DNA of 64,000 nucleotides from Pseudorasbora parva (lineage: Eukaryota; Chordata; Actinopteri; Cypriniformes; Gobionidae), in the NCBI RefSeq assembly GCF_024679245.1, contig NC_090177.1, forward strand, positions 28,298,675 to 28,362,674, written 5' to 3'. Below, in pieces: positions 25,116-36,034 of the stretch. The translations under genes were made by a program, and so were the position numbers. Numbering within the stretch: the first letter of the stretch is position 1; the number at the start of each line of letters is the position of its first letter. The notes beneath the pieces are model-generated. The model was given only the letters and a program-made list of their open reading frames with translations, was not told the DNA's origin and did not search any database.

Positions 25116-25526
25116 GACGTTATCTAAACTGATCTGGGGTTTACGTGTGCTAACTTTCAGTCGGAATCATTTTGTGACATGTGATCGCTTCAAAAATGTC
25201 AACGCTGTCCTCTCCAGCAGCGTGAATCAGTTACCGGTTGTCATAGCAACTCTCAACGGCCACCAGGACTTATACGGTTTTATAAAAGCTACTTATTTGC
25301 TGTAAAGTGTAATAATCATCTCAGAAAAATAAATTCTTCTGTCTGGCGCAGTTGAAGTAAAAAGTGCCTTGGACAAATGCTGTCAAGTTGAGAGGGTGTA
25401 GCCAGGCTGTGTCTTTCATTATTCCAACATTATCTTCATAACTTCTTACGAAATACAAAGTTTACCCCTCAGAAAAATGTACTTTCCTGTCTTGTCAACA
25501 TTATAGCCTGGTGTGAGCGCGGCTTA
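25116..25526. other. Unassigned sequence with a 14-nt inverted repeat
   Basis: ATTCCGACTGAAAG (about 25081) and CTTTCAGTCGGAAT (about 25156) form a perfect stem with a loop of about 60 nt. No gene recognised. Confidence 0.5.
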
Positions 25527-26010
25527 TCCTTCTTCTACGCAGCCATGATGTGGTAATATATGCAGTATGTGGTCTGGCATTGTCAAGAGACGACGTCTGG
25601 ATGGGAGCATATGTTGTTCTAGAACTTGGATATGCCTTTCAGCATTGATGGTGCCTTTCCAGATGTGTAAGATGCCGATGTCACACGCACTCATGCAACC
25701 CCATACCATCAGAGATGCAGGCTTCTGAACTGAGCACTGATAACAACTCGGGGACTCCTTGTCCTCTTTAGTCCAGATGACGTGGTGTCCCAGTTTTCCA
25801 AAAAGAACTTCAAATTTTGATTGGTCTGAACAGTTTTCCACTTTGCCAAAGTCCATTTTAAATGAGCCCAGAGGAAACGTCTGCGCTTCTGGATCATGTT
25901 TAGATATGGCGTCTTTTTTGACCTATGGAGTTTTAGCGGGGAATGGCACAGTGGATTGTGTTTACTGACAATGTTTTCTGGAAGTATTCCTGAGCCCATG
26001 TTGTGATTTA
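25527..26010 (-). pseudogene. Tc1/mariner transposase fragment
   Basis: Minus-strand frames show, in order, RRFLWAHLKWTLAKWK, SDQSKFEVLFG (first catalytic region, the usual Glu after Asp replaced by Gln), QKPASLMVWGCMSA, and NAERHIQVLEQHMLPSRRR. These are standard blocks of a fish Tc1-like transposase. A frameshift separates the first block from the rest, and the later catalytic Asp and Glu are not present. Confidence 0.85.
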
Positions 26011-26335
26011 CATTACAGTAGCATTCCTGTATGTGATGCAGTGCCGTCTAAGGGTCGAATATCATGGGGATCCAGTATTGGTCGATTAGCTGTTCCTTAT
26101 ACATTTAACTTTTCCGGTCTCTTATCGCTACCTGTCCCAACTTTTTTGGAATGTGTCGCTCTCATGAAATCCAAAATGAGTCAGTATTTGGCATGACATT
26201 TCAAAATGTCTCACAGCATTTGATATTATTGATATTGTGAATAAAACATAATTTTATTAGATTTGTAAAATATTGCATTCCTTTTTTATTCACAATTTGT
26301 ACAGTGTCCCAACCTTTTTGGAATCAGGTTCGTAA
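25527..26335 (-). mobile_element. Tc1/mariner transposon fragment, 5' part, internally deleted
   Basis: On the minus strand the copy starts near 26335 with GATTCCAAAAAGGTTGGGAC, has an inner repeat TTCCAAAAAAGTTGGGACAG, and then jumps to transposase sequence. The DNA-binding half is largely deleted, and the copy stops in the catalytic core at about 25527. Confidence 0.8.
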
Positions 26336-26800
26336 TAGCCATCAATACACAGCACTGACATTTAGGCTAAAACAGCTGGCCGTTTTTACAAGAAGGGATA
26401 CAGTGGTGTAGAGAAATAATAGTTTTTTTTTTTTTTTTTTAAACCCAAAGCATAAACACATGTTAGACTGCACATTAGAAACACACTCAAGCTTTCAAAA
26501 AAACAAACAAACAAAAAACAAACAAACTGATCAACCACCCTTTTAATAGACATCTAACCATAACCCAAAAATAATCTTGAACACGAATATGTCAAAGGAA
26601 TGAAACCAAAAACCTCTGACTTTGCTTGCATGATGGAATATCATACATCTCGCAAGGTATTATTATATATATTTTTTTGTGTGCAAAAACAAAACAAAAC
26701 AACATATAATCAAATGCAAGGTTGTTTTGGCTAGAAGTGGGTTACTCATAGCCAAACTATATTGGGTATAGTTAACAGAGATGGTGAAATGATGGCTATT
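26336..26800. other. Unassigned sequence with poly-T and AAAC simple repeats
   Basis: Poly-T at about 26423-26440 and an AAAC-rich run at about 26497-26525. Confidence 0.5.
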
Positions 26801-27062
26801 GGTTGCTGTGTTAGGTTAGGGTCAGGTGTTCGTGTTAGTAGAACACACAAAGTTGAAAGGTACTTTAGAAGTTGAAGTACTTGCAAAGTACTTGCAAAGT
26901 TATAATAGTAAGTAGAATGTCTGTTACTCTGTTACTATAAAGAGTAAGCAGATATTAAGCAGACAGTCTGCTAATACTCTAATGACTGGAAGTCCAAATA
27001 TAGTTGCAAGTTTACATTTAGTAAATAAAATGTCTAAAGAATAATCAAAATAAAGTGCTACG
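26801..27062 (+). repeat. Possible EnSpm-like repeat tail
   Basis: Repeated AAGTACTTGCAAAGT motifs, an AGTAAGCAGAC/GTCTGCT region, and the ending CAAAATAAAGTGCTACG resemble the 3' part of a common fish repeat whose terminus reads AAAATAAAGTG. Only one end is seen. Confidence 0.4.
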
Positions 27063-27608
27063 AAAAATCGTATAAACTACAAACGTTTGATTTCTGTAGT
27101 GTAGATTATTTAAAATCATGTTGCTAATCAAAATGTATTCAAACCAGCCACAAGTTGCACATTCCATTTCTTCTGGAACATTCAATCTTTTTTTACGAAA
27201 GCAATATTCTACAGACAAGTATAAATTGCGGCAGCTGATAATTTGGTTTATTTGCGGTCCGCACTGTATTTTAAACCGATTCATTCCTCTGACATTTACA
27301 ATGATCCTTTTATGATTTGTCCTCACATTGGAAATTTGAAATAGTAGAAGAGACTTTCATTGGTTAGTTACAGGGGTTGGTTGTTGATTTCTGAATATAT
27401 AATATAATATAATTGTGTGCTGCGTTCTTGATTCTATTAAGACATTAAAAGATCAAAACTAACTTTCCAACAATGTTTATGTATGCAATATTTAAGTCCT
27501 AATCTTTATATAAGTGAATGTAATATTTAAATCCAATCATAATATATTTAAGGTATGAGAATTCTAAGTAGCTGCCAAAGGCTTACTAGCTTCCTGCTTG
27601 CTTTAAGC
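27063..27608. other. Unassigned sequence left of the LTR element
   Basis: AT-rich. It ends with AAGC (27605-27608), the left copy of the LTR element's target duplication. Confidence 0.5.
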
Positions 27609-29291
27609 TGTAGCGACTCAGGCGAATCAAACACACAATCGCCAGTTACATTTAACAAATATGCTTTGAAAGTTGTGCTGATGGCAGACCTTCCCCCAAC
27701 ACAACAGAGGGAGATTCTTCAGTCACCCTGGAAACCATCTGATAAGGTGTTTTTATGGCCCCGAAAGGAATTTGGCCACATGAAGTTTCAGACACAAAGA
27801 GCTTAAGACACAGAGCTTTTGCCTCAAATTATAGACAAACCATCTATAGATGAACATGCACCCCAGGACATTATATGTAAACACATAACTGTCTTGTAAA
27901 ATGTTTATTCTGTATGGTATTTTGCATCTTTTTATCTTTGTCTTAACAAATTACTAGTTCAGATAACCTCATATATGTCATGTCTCCTATCAAATTAATG
28001 CTCACTTCACGACTTACACTTCCATGTATATCACTTATTCAGAAAATGCAGTGTGTGTTTGTTGCATTAATTATAGTATGAAGACTCAGAGACCCACTGA
28101 GTCGAACTTTCAAACAAAGGGCAATAAAGTCTGCTGAGGAATTTCCCGCCGGGAAATCCCAACACTCTCATTGGTTAAGTCTAACCCTGGAGGGTGGGAC
28201 TATTTCCAGACCTTAAAAAGACCAGTGAAGACAGGCTCTCTTGCTCTCTTCTCTTCTCCGAAACTCTCTGGCTTTTACTTCTTCAACTCTCTCCTGTGGG
28301 AGCCAACACCCACGGGGGGGGGGGGGGGGGCACCAATGCAGGCCCTCCAAGCAGGCCTCATCTCTTCCAAAAATCTTCTCTTCTACAATCCGATCTTCAA
28401 GAACACGAAGCATCGCTAAAGCAAACAGCCGCTTCCCTCCCAACCTCGGAAAGGACCGCCGGACACGCAGAGACACGCAGAGACACATACGCACACAAGC
28501 GAGAAGCCAAAACGAAACCAAAAAGAATGCAAGTATTCTAATTCTTACTGCTGTAAAGAGGGTGTGTTATTTTCCCATTGGGATAAATTAACTCCGTGAA
28601 GGTCGTATTTGGTGAATTGAAGGAAAGTTGTTTCTTACCCTCCCCCACTCTCTTTGTCTCTCTCTCTCTCCCTCTCTTTGTCTCTCTCTCTCTCTTTTAT
28701 CTCTCTCTCTTTTATCTCTCTCTAACTTCAGTCTATTCATTATTCTCTTTTATGTATTCTTTCGTTAATATCTATACTTCTACTCTCTTGATGCATATTT
28801 AGTATGTACTTTCTGTGTGAATTGCAGTGTTATTTTTAGTCTGTGTTTATTAAACCTTCAAAGGACATTTAATGAGTTGAATCTGTTATTCTGCCACATA
28901 CACGAAGTCAATGAAACTTGCGATCTAAACGTTACCTAACTGCTTATGCTACTATGTTAGTAAAGTAAACTGTATGACCATTTGAAATATTGAACTTATC
29001 CTGATCAGTAAAGTTAATGTTTCTTATGCGCTCGTAAAGCAGTAATCCCTTTATTGAGAATTGATTTGAAAAGTCTATAACTAATTTGCAGGACAAACTT
29101 AGTAGGATAATTTCAAGCAATTTCATAAAGGGTTACTTGTATTTAATTAAACAATTTTCCCTATTGGAAAATTTTAATACGTAATGAACAACTGGCAAAT
29201 CATATTCATAAATTCATGAATATTGAATATTAAATCCCTTTTGAGTTAATTATTCCCCGAGACATTAAACTCATGAGTCGTTGTTGTTACA
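27609..29291 (+). repeat. LTR 1 (1683 bp)
   Basis: Starts TGTAGCGACTCAGG and ends GTTGTTACA. Contains two inverted kappaB-type sites (28138-28147 and 28151-28160), an inverted CCAAT box (ATTGG, 28170), a TATA-like TTAAAAAG (28213-28220), a G tract (about 28314-28330) and CT-rich runs (28655-28725). It agrees with LTR 2 apart from G-tract length. Confidence 0.93.
28138..28220 (+). promoter_or_regulatory. LTR promoter module: paired kappaB-like sites, CCAAT and TATA-like box
   Basis: GGAATTTCCC and GGGAAATCCC both fit the NF-kappaB consensus GGGRNNYYCC (the first in reverse). They are separated by only 3 bp as an inverted repeat, with ATTGG and TTAAAAAG at promoter-like spacing downstream. Activity is inferred. 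The same block occurs at 36564 and 44989. Confidence 0.6.
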
Positions 29292-31533
29292 TATTATTTG
29301 GTGGAGAAAAATGCGAGCAAGTTTCAAACGTTTGTGTATGTGTGAATGATATTCATATTCTATTCATTGTGTATTTTTGGAGTATTAATAACCTGCACGC
29401 GCGTTTTTGTTTCGTTTTGTTTTGGTGTTGTTTTGTGAATTGAACGGTACGCGCAAGGCGAACCCAAGCATAAACAGATGCTGAGAAATGTTGAAGTAGC
29501 CGGATTATATTAATAAAAATATGAACGATACGAAAATCCGCGTGATCTCCGAAACCCCCTGCAGCCGTAGGCGCAATAGGTTTTATCCGCGTGATTTCCA
29601 AACAAATGTATTGTAGGAAACCCATACATTTGACTCGAGCAATATATTATGTGTTCCATCAAAATAATGAGATTTTGATGATGTCTGTAGACACGTACGT
29701 TGCGTTATCCCGCTTGATCTGAACTACAAAAAGTTTCTATCTGTGCGGAAGATTGGGACAGGACGAGACTCTCCTGTACAATATAAGGGGCCTCAGAATA
29801 ATTATTATATCGTTAAGATAAACGATAACTCCTGGTTTAAGTCTGGCTTAGCTAACCAAAGACTTGAGACCTAAAACATTTGAATCAGAGATGCTGAAAA
29901 CCGTCAGCCATATTGATAAATGTCTATTGGAGTCCATGTAAAATGCGTGAATAGGCAGACGGAAAATTCCTGCATTCACCCGTCTTGTTACGCGTGCATC
30001 TAGAGCACCAGTCATTTGTAAATGATTTGCAAGAGCCAGTAAAGCACAGAACGCCAGGGCGACCCAGAAATTGCAACGCCGCTTGCAAACCGCCAGAGGG
30101 CGACTCAAGAATTGCAACGCCGCTTGCAAAACGCGAAGGCGACTCAGAAATTGCAACGCCGCTTGCAAACCGCCAGAGGGCGACTCAAGAACTGCAATGC
30201 CGCTTGCAGCACGCCGGAGGGCGACTCTAGAACCAGACAAAGCCATCTGGTGAGCATTTCCGCCTAACTAACTCTAGTCTAGGGCGGGCGCAATAGCGCC
30301 ATCGTGTGGATAAATTCGGATAGTTTCACTCTCCGTTATTTGATTCTGCCTTAACAAAATAAGTTTGAGCCTATAAATTGTTTATTGCTTACTGTTGTAC
30401 ACAGTTTCATTTATACAATTTTTCTAGCAACAACCAAATCTCCTTTCTCGCTGATTAAACACCCTTATTCGAATTTGAAGTTTAAAAAGAAACATAACTT
30501 CCTCTAACTCAAAGTGAAATTAGGTTTAAGTCACAGACAGTCCAATTGGAAGGAAGGACGCCACCGTGTGGTTATACCCTGTTAAGTCAGCGCAACACTA
30601 AATCCCTACTCCCTTTCTGATTAATTCTTTTATTTGGATAACTCCCACTTAGAGATTAATCGTTATAGGATAAGATTTCTGATTGGCTTTCTTTTATTAG
30701 ATTTTTCCTTACAGGCTTATTTAAATTTCATTTAAACTTGCTTTGAATTTAATTTGAATTAAGTTGAGCGTCTAATATTTTTATTTTATTTTATTTTATT
30801 TTTATTTTATTTTTATTTTTAATTTTCAATTTTCAATTTTAATTTTTAATTTTAATTAATTTTTTAATTAAAAATTATTATTATTATTTATTTTATTTTT
30901 TTTAATTATTATTTTTTTTTATTTTTTTTTCTCTCTGCAAAAGTTTTTCTTTTCCCCTACCAGTGGGAATAAAGCTCAGTCTGGTAATTACAAACAGTAT
31001 CAAAAGTGCTTTTGTTTATCATTACTTGACAGAAACTTTTGCCTTTTTCTAAATTGCTCTTGATATTTAATCTTCCACTTAAGCGACCTCAATCCACCCC
31101 GGATGAGCTAAATGGGATAACCCATAGTACAAGCCGAATTTTAGTATATCTTGAGCATTTAGCCAATTAATTTCCCTAACACTCCCGGCGCGCACGCTGA
31201 CATTCCTTTCATTACAGACCAATTAATCTTGTGTTTGTTTCCACTGTGCTCTTTCCTATCCTCACTGTTGGACTATCACGATTGTGTTTCTTTCAGTTCA
31301 CCAAGAGACCCCAAGGAGAATTAGATAGTCCCGGGACGACCGAGCAGCAGTTCACCAAGTGACCCCCAGGGCTACCGCCCACCTAATTGTCTAAATTGTC
31401 TAATTATCTAACTGTCGACATCAGTTAGCCAAAATTCCCAGCTATCCGTACGATAGCTCGTTAGCTTAGAACAAGCTTGCATTGGCTCTCTCTCTGTCTG
31501 TGTGTGTGTGCTGTGTTTCTTTCGTCCGCAGTA
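29292..31533 (+). other. 5' leader of the LTR element, copy 1
   Basis: 2.2 kb untranslated region. A candidate primer-binding site (TGGTGGAGAAAAATGCGA) begins at 29299, 7 nt beyond the LTR, but the matching tRNA was not determined. It includes four copies of a 39-41 bp repeat (30057-30232, each with TTGCAACGCCGCTTGCA-like core) and an AT-rich low-complexity run (30779-30930). It ends with a pyrimidine tract and CAG (31515-31531) resembling a splice acceptor just before the gag ATG. Confidence 0.7.
30057..30232 (+). repeat. 39-41 bp tandem repeat in the leader, four copies
   Basis: TTGCAACGCC-type starts at 30071, 30112, 30151 and 30192, each followed by GCTTGCA and a GAGGGCGACTC-like tail. 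The second internal region has the same array near 38482-38657. Confidence 0.9.
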
Positions 31534-33129
31534 ATGTTCCGTGCACCCAGTTCCGCCGTCCCGTGGGATCGCCTAACGACATGGCTGGAAGCGCTAACGG
31601 CCACCAGTCAAGGAAGTCTGGGCCAACTGAGCCAGGAGCAACTGGACACCGAGCTAGACCAGCTGATGACACACGACCCCACGCACAGCTACTCCAACAA
31701 GGAAGTGGCCAAGATCCTCGGAAGCCTCGCCCACGTCCTCATCGCACAGGCACGTCTAAGCGAAGGGAGCTACGACAACCTGGAACAGGAGGCAGCAACG
31801 CTAAAGCTTCAAGCCAAGGAGGCCCGGAGAGACCAAGCCCTCACCCAGCTTCGTCTAGATCAGCTTCTAGACACAGAGAAAGACGACGAAACAGACAAAG
31901 AACAAAGAAAAGAAATAGAAAGACTTCAAAAGACCCTGAAGGAGCTCCGTCGTGACACCGACCGACGAGTACAGTCAGAGAAAGACGCCAGGAAACACCT
32001 CGACGAAAAGCTTCGGCGTGGCGAATCCCTCCTGGAGAGAGCCACTGATGAACTTAAAGACAGAGACATTAAAGCTAAAGTCTATGCAAAACATTTGCAG
32101 TCGGCACAAGCCGAGATCGACGAGCTCATCCAGCAAAGACACGAGCTCAAAAATGAACTTGACATGGTGCAAAGAGAACTGAGACAATCATATATAGTGC
32201 AACGTTACCGGAAGGGGGAAACACACAACACACAGTTTCCCCTGACCAGTTACTCCGCACATTTTAGCCACGAAGCAAGAGCTACGAGGGGGGACGACAG
32301 CCCCCTGTTTAAAAGATCACCCGCCAGTCTCCAAGAATCCCCGTCAGCAGCAAAGGAAAGGACGCCCTTCCAGGAAGTCAAGGTCAACAGCCACGAAGCT
32401 TCAAAGAACCTCGACAAGCTGGCCAGAAATATTCCTACCTTCAGCCCCGACCCGGCAGGAGGACACGACGTCCACGCATACTTAAAAGACATAGACTTTT
32501 ACTTACAAACTGTCGCTCACGCGAACAACTGGGACAGACTGTACCTGCTCAGGGCCACGTCTAATCGTGACGTACGCAGCTTTCTGGATCGACAACCAGA
32601 GGCCATTAAAGCGGACTACTGGCATCTACGACAAGCTCTAATTCGTGAGTACTCCGACCCCGAGTCAGACCAGGGGTTCATCACTGCCATGGACCTCAAG
32701 CAAGCTCGACGTGAGACCTCACAGAACTTTTATAACAGACTACGACGTGCCTACTTCGGGACACGTAACGACCCAGGCATGGAGGAGGACATCAACTTCA
32801 AAACTCTTTTCCTCCGAAACCTGCACCCTACCATCAGTTACCACCTGGGGGTGCTGGCGTGCCCGCGCAGCATGGGCACGCAACAGTTAAGAGACTTGGC
32901 TCACAAAGCTTACGTCAAACAGAAAACCATTTCTGAAAAGACTGTAAAACAGCCCACCATCTGCCCTGTCTCTGTGCACCACCCAGAGCTAACCCTAGAG
33001 GGCGCCAAACAGAACCACAGTTACCGACCCGTCAACAGAGAGTCCAAACCACTCCAAGCCAGCAGAGGGCAGCGTGGTCATAATGGCGACCGTCCACGGT
33101 ACCAGAGCGATTACTCTGAAGGATCCTGA
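31534..33129 (+). CDS. Gag-like structural protein, copy 1
   Basis: Starting at the ATG at 31534 gives 531 aa; the 19 upstream in-frame codons lie across a pyrimidine tract and CAG, so they are probably leader or intron. Roughly residues 70-215 are a highly charged coiled-coil segment. A capsid-like domain follows, with a major-homology-like motif (QARRETSQNFYNRLRRAYF), and the C terminus is basic and RG-rich (RGQRGHNGDRPRYQ). No CCHC zinc knuckle is visible. Gag proteins of LTR elements assemble particles that package element RNA. The frame is fully open and identical to copy 2. It overlaps the pol frame by 56 nt. Confidence 0.82.
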   Translation: MFRAPSSAVPWDRLTTWLEALTATSQGSLGQLSQEQLDTELDQLMTHDPTHSYSNKEVAKILGSLAHVLIAQARLSEGSYDNLEQEAATLKLQAKEARRDQALTQLRLDQLLDTEKDDETDKEQRKEIERLQKTLKELRRDTDRRVQSEKDARKHLDEKLRRGESLLERATDELKDRDIKAKVYAKHLQSAQAEIDELIQQRHELKNELDMVQRELRQSYIVQRYRKGETHNTQFPLTSYSAHFSHEARATRGDDSPLFKRSPASLQESPSAAKERTPFQEVKVNSHEASKNLDKLARNIPTFSPDPAGGHDVHAYLKDIDFYLQTVAHANNWDRLYLLRATSNRDVRSFLDRQPEAIKADYWHLRQALIREYSDPESDQGFITAMDLKQARRETSQNFYNRLRRAYFGTRNDPGMEEDINFKTLFLRNLHPTISYHLGVLACPRSMGTQQLRDLAHKAYVKQKTISEKTVKQPTICPVSVHHPELTLEGAKQNHSYRPVNRESKPLQASRGQRGHNGDRPRYQSDYSEGS

Positions 33130-35299
33130 AGGATCCTGGGACCCGCCTCGCCCAGAAAGCCAGCGAAGAGGCCACTCTCGACGGGACAATGGTAGGCCCA
33201 GACCTGAACCCACGTCTGGCAAAGAAAGTGTAGCTGCTTCTGAAGTTACAGAGCTCATAAAGATCCTAAAAGAGCTCCTCCGACAGAAACCTCACAAGGA
33301 AGACAAGAAGGACGGACCAGGTACAGCACGACTAGACATGATACCTGAAATCAACCTTCCCGCCCTTCCTGCAACTGAATCATCCATCCTGAACACTGTT
33401 CCCCAACCACGGACTAGTGTAATAACTGTTGCACCCCCACACGTCAGCAGCACACCCACACGACAGCTGACAGCAACAGCCTCTAATCAAGACAGTAACA
33501 TGGGGCAGCCCAGCGTACCAAAAAGCGCTGTTTTGATTGTTTGCACGCATAATGAGACACTTGACACATATCCAGACGGCTTATCAAGCAACACACAGGT
33601 CCCCACACCAAGACTCCTGGGAAACCTAATCGAGAAGGGGATGGCTCAAAAACTCTATCTGACTATCACTATGGAAAGGGAATTTAAGCTCGAAGCCCTA
33701 GTTGACACTGGCTCCGACCTCACGCTTATATCCGCCCAACTGTTTGAAAGACTCAGATTTGAAGCACAGAGGAAAAATCGCACCCTTAACCTTCACACTT
33801 GTAAGCTAAATGTGCAGTCGTATAGCCTAAACGACATCCAGCTCAAGCACGTAGCTTCCATCCACCTGACAATTGGACCTATGAGGCTGATACACCCAGT
33901 CTATATCTCCCCTATGAACACTTATCCGTTTCTCATCGGAAAAGACCTGCTGGACCGCTTCGAACCCGTACTGGACTTCAAACAGCTGAAAGTCTGGGCT
34001 CAAGTGCGTGACCCTCTGCCCCTTCAGACACACACATCGTCTGAGCAAGACTGTCAAGTCACAGAGGTCACGGGAACTCCCACAGAGCCAGACTGCCAGG
34101 TCACAAAGGCCACGGGACCCCCTGCAGCACACTGTGACAACACAGCCTCAGCCCCAAAGCCAAGTTCAAGTTCGCTACTTTGCACATTTCAGCTATCCAA
34201 AGACTCTGATGCCTTCTGCCCCCAGGTCATGAATGACCTACAGCTGAATGACATTGTCACAACGAACAGTATCCCTGCACTGTGGGCAGACAACTCAACA
34301 AAAAGTCTACCACTGTGCAATACAATCAGTAAAAACACACCACAAGGCGACATGTGGGCACCCCCGCACCCCACATCCAGCCCCATTGTTGCAGTGCTAA
34401 CCCACAGCAAGCGATCGACACCGGCTACAATGCCTCCCTTGCAGCTGCTATCGCTAACGCCGCAGTTTTCACACAACGATATTGCGGATACGCAAGCCTC
34501 TGACACTGCAACAAAGACAATTCTTGACCACCTCTCAGACCCCTCCAACCACCCTATCACTGACTCTGAGCTCATTGATGACTCTAGCCACAAGCATCTG
34601 CATAACTCCAGACACATGATGCGTATTATGGACAACATTCTCTGGTTTGCACCCGATGGTAACACAGCGCCACAGCTTGTAATGCCACGGTCGCAAAGGG
34701 GGGTGATGCTAATGTACGCCCACAACACACCATGTGCTGGACACCACGGCACCAGAGCCACGTATGACACACTGAAACAGGTGGCATATGGGCCTAGGAT
34801 GCATCAAGATGCAGCAGAGTATGTTAGAGAAGGGCTAGTTCGCTGCCGGTTCCAACCAGCAAACCCGAACCACAGAGCCCCACTGCAACACAGAGGGACC
34901 ACGTTCCCATGGTCAAACCTACAAATCGACCGGGTAGAACCCCTGCCCAGGTCCACAAAAGGCAAAAAGTACTTTCTCACAGTGGTGTGCCAGTTTACCA
35001 AGTGGGTGGAGTGTCAACCAGCACCCAACGACACCGCCCAGACCACGGCATACCACCTGATGAATCACATCTTTTTCCTGTCAAGATTGCCACTGAGAAT
35101 CAACTCAGACAGAGGCATCCACTTCACTACTGAGGCCATGCAACAGATCTGGAAATGCCTAAGAAACGCGGCCGTGATCATGCTCCTGTGCCTCCAGACA
35201 ATCAGAGGCCAGCCACCACCAGACATCATCACACCGGGTCCAACCTCGGGCATCGCACTGAGAGAGCAACCTGGACTGCTGATCACCAACTGCAAATGA
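33074..35299 (+). CDS. Protease-integrase polyprotein lacking reverse transcriptase, copy 1
   Basis: A 741-codon open frame in +1 relative to gag, overlapping it at 33074-33129; its first ATG is 33083, and expression by frameshifting is inferred. Around residue 211 is the retropepsin active site (VDTGSDLTLIS, Asp211), with a PFLIGKDLL segment later in the fold. Next come about 180 residues of Thr/Ser/Pro-rich sequence where RT and RNase H would be expected. An integrase remnant follows: zinc-binding His550 and His557/558, but the CxxC positions read Gly and Arg (about 586-589); catalytic Asp619 and Asp679 remain. The C terminus then departs from the family, and no catalytic Glu region is present. 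Not self-sufficient for transposition. Confidence 0.85.
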   Translation: MVIMATVHGTRAITLKDPEGSWDPPRPESQRRGHSRRDNGRPRPEPTSGKESVAASEVTELIKILKELLRQKPHKEDKKDGPGTARLDMIPEINLPALPATESSILNTVPQPRTSVITVAPPHVSSTPTRQLTATASNQDSNMGQPSVPKSAVLIVCTHNETLDTYPDGLSSNTQVPTPRLLGNLIEKGMAQKLYLTITMEREFKLEALVDTGSDLTLISAQLFERLRFEAQRKNRTLNLHTCKLNVQSYSLNDIQLKHVASIHLTIGPMRLIHPVYISPMNTYPFLIGKDLLDRFEPVLDFKQLKVWAQVRDPLPLQTHTSSEQDCQVTEVTGTPTEPDCQVTKATGPPAAHCDNTASAPKPSSSSLLCTFQLSKDSDAFCPQVMNDLQLNDIVTTNSIPALWADNSTKSLPLCNTISKNTPQGDMWAPPHPTSSPIVAVLTHSKRSTPATMPPLQLLSLTPQFSHNDIADTQASDTATKTILDHLSDPSNHPITDSELIDDSSHKHLHNSRHMMRIMDNILWFAPDGNTAPQLVMPRSQRGVMLMYAHNTPCAGHHGTRATYDTLKQVAYGPRMHQDAAEYVREGLVRCRFQPANPNHRAPLQHRGTTFPWSNLQIDRVEPLPRSTKGKKYFLTVVCQFTKWVECQPAPNDTAQTTAYHLMNHIFFLSRLPLRINSDRGIHFTTEAMQQIWKCLRNAAVIMLLCLQTIRGQPPPDIITPGPTSGIALREQPGLLITNCK

Positions 35300-36034
35300 A
35301 TCCTTAAAAGAAAGACGTACTCTCCTGAACTTCACATCAGCAGCGCAAGCTCCTCCAGCCCAGCACACAAACACAAAGGGGGGGGGGGGGAGCCCAAGCC
35401 CTCTGAATAACCTTATACCAGCTTCAAGAACCTTCTCCTCCAACACCAGTTAGTCACCTTGTAGGCAATACTGCCAAGCCCCACACTATGTCATGCATGT
35501 GATTTGAGAAAGAAGGCCTTTAACGAACACAAGGCCGCCTCTGAAGGGATTCTCAAAACCCCAATGACTTTGAACTTTGAAACAGAGAAACCAAAGTGGA
35601 TCACCAGAAGGCACCCAGCCTGGCCACAATGCGAGGCACCCTCTGAAAAGTTCCTAGTCAGCATAGGACATAAAAGTGTCAAGATGCACAGTCCATCTTC
35701 CTAGGCAGGAGACCTAAAGGACTGACTTGCCATTGCGAGGAACATGGTTCCACCCAGGGCTGCAGAAAGCCCACAGCACACCTGCACCACACAAACGGAC
35801 TTCTGGATGACAGGTGACGCACCGTCAGGGCACCTGCTGCCTCGACACCTGCTGCACAAGCACAGAGACCTGAACTGGCTACTGTCTGCCTTATCTGCCG
35901 TGGAACGAACATCACTTCAGGAGACACAAACAACTGGAGCCTAACATGGCTATGGTGTGTCTGATCTTCCTGAACTTTTGATATCGCTCGTTGTTGTCCA
36001 TAGGAGGGACAACAACTAGCGAAAGGGGGGATTA
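35300..36034 (+). other. 3' untranslated part of the LTR element with polypurine tract, copy 1
   Basis: No env-like membrane protein is visible. A short poly-G run lies at about 35380-35390. The polypurine tract GCGAAAGGGGGGA (about 36019-36031) sits immediately 5' of LTR 2, where plus-strand priming would occur. Confidence 0.75.

Noticed and set aside
28596..28802. Hydrophobic ORF in the LTR
   Set aside because: Encoded by a CT-rich run giving Leu/Ser repeats; it recurs only because the LTR is repeated.
32250..35446. Antisense ORFs of up to 193 codons across gag and pol
   Set aside because: They shadow the plus-strand coding frames and have no recognisable domain.
35504..35944. Short ORFs between pol and LTR 2 as a possible env
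   Set aside because: No signal peptide, membrane segment or envelope motif; too short and in several frames.
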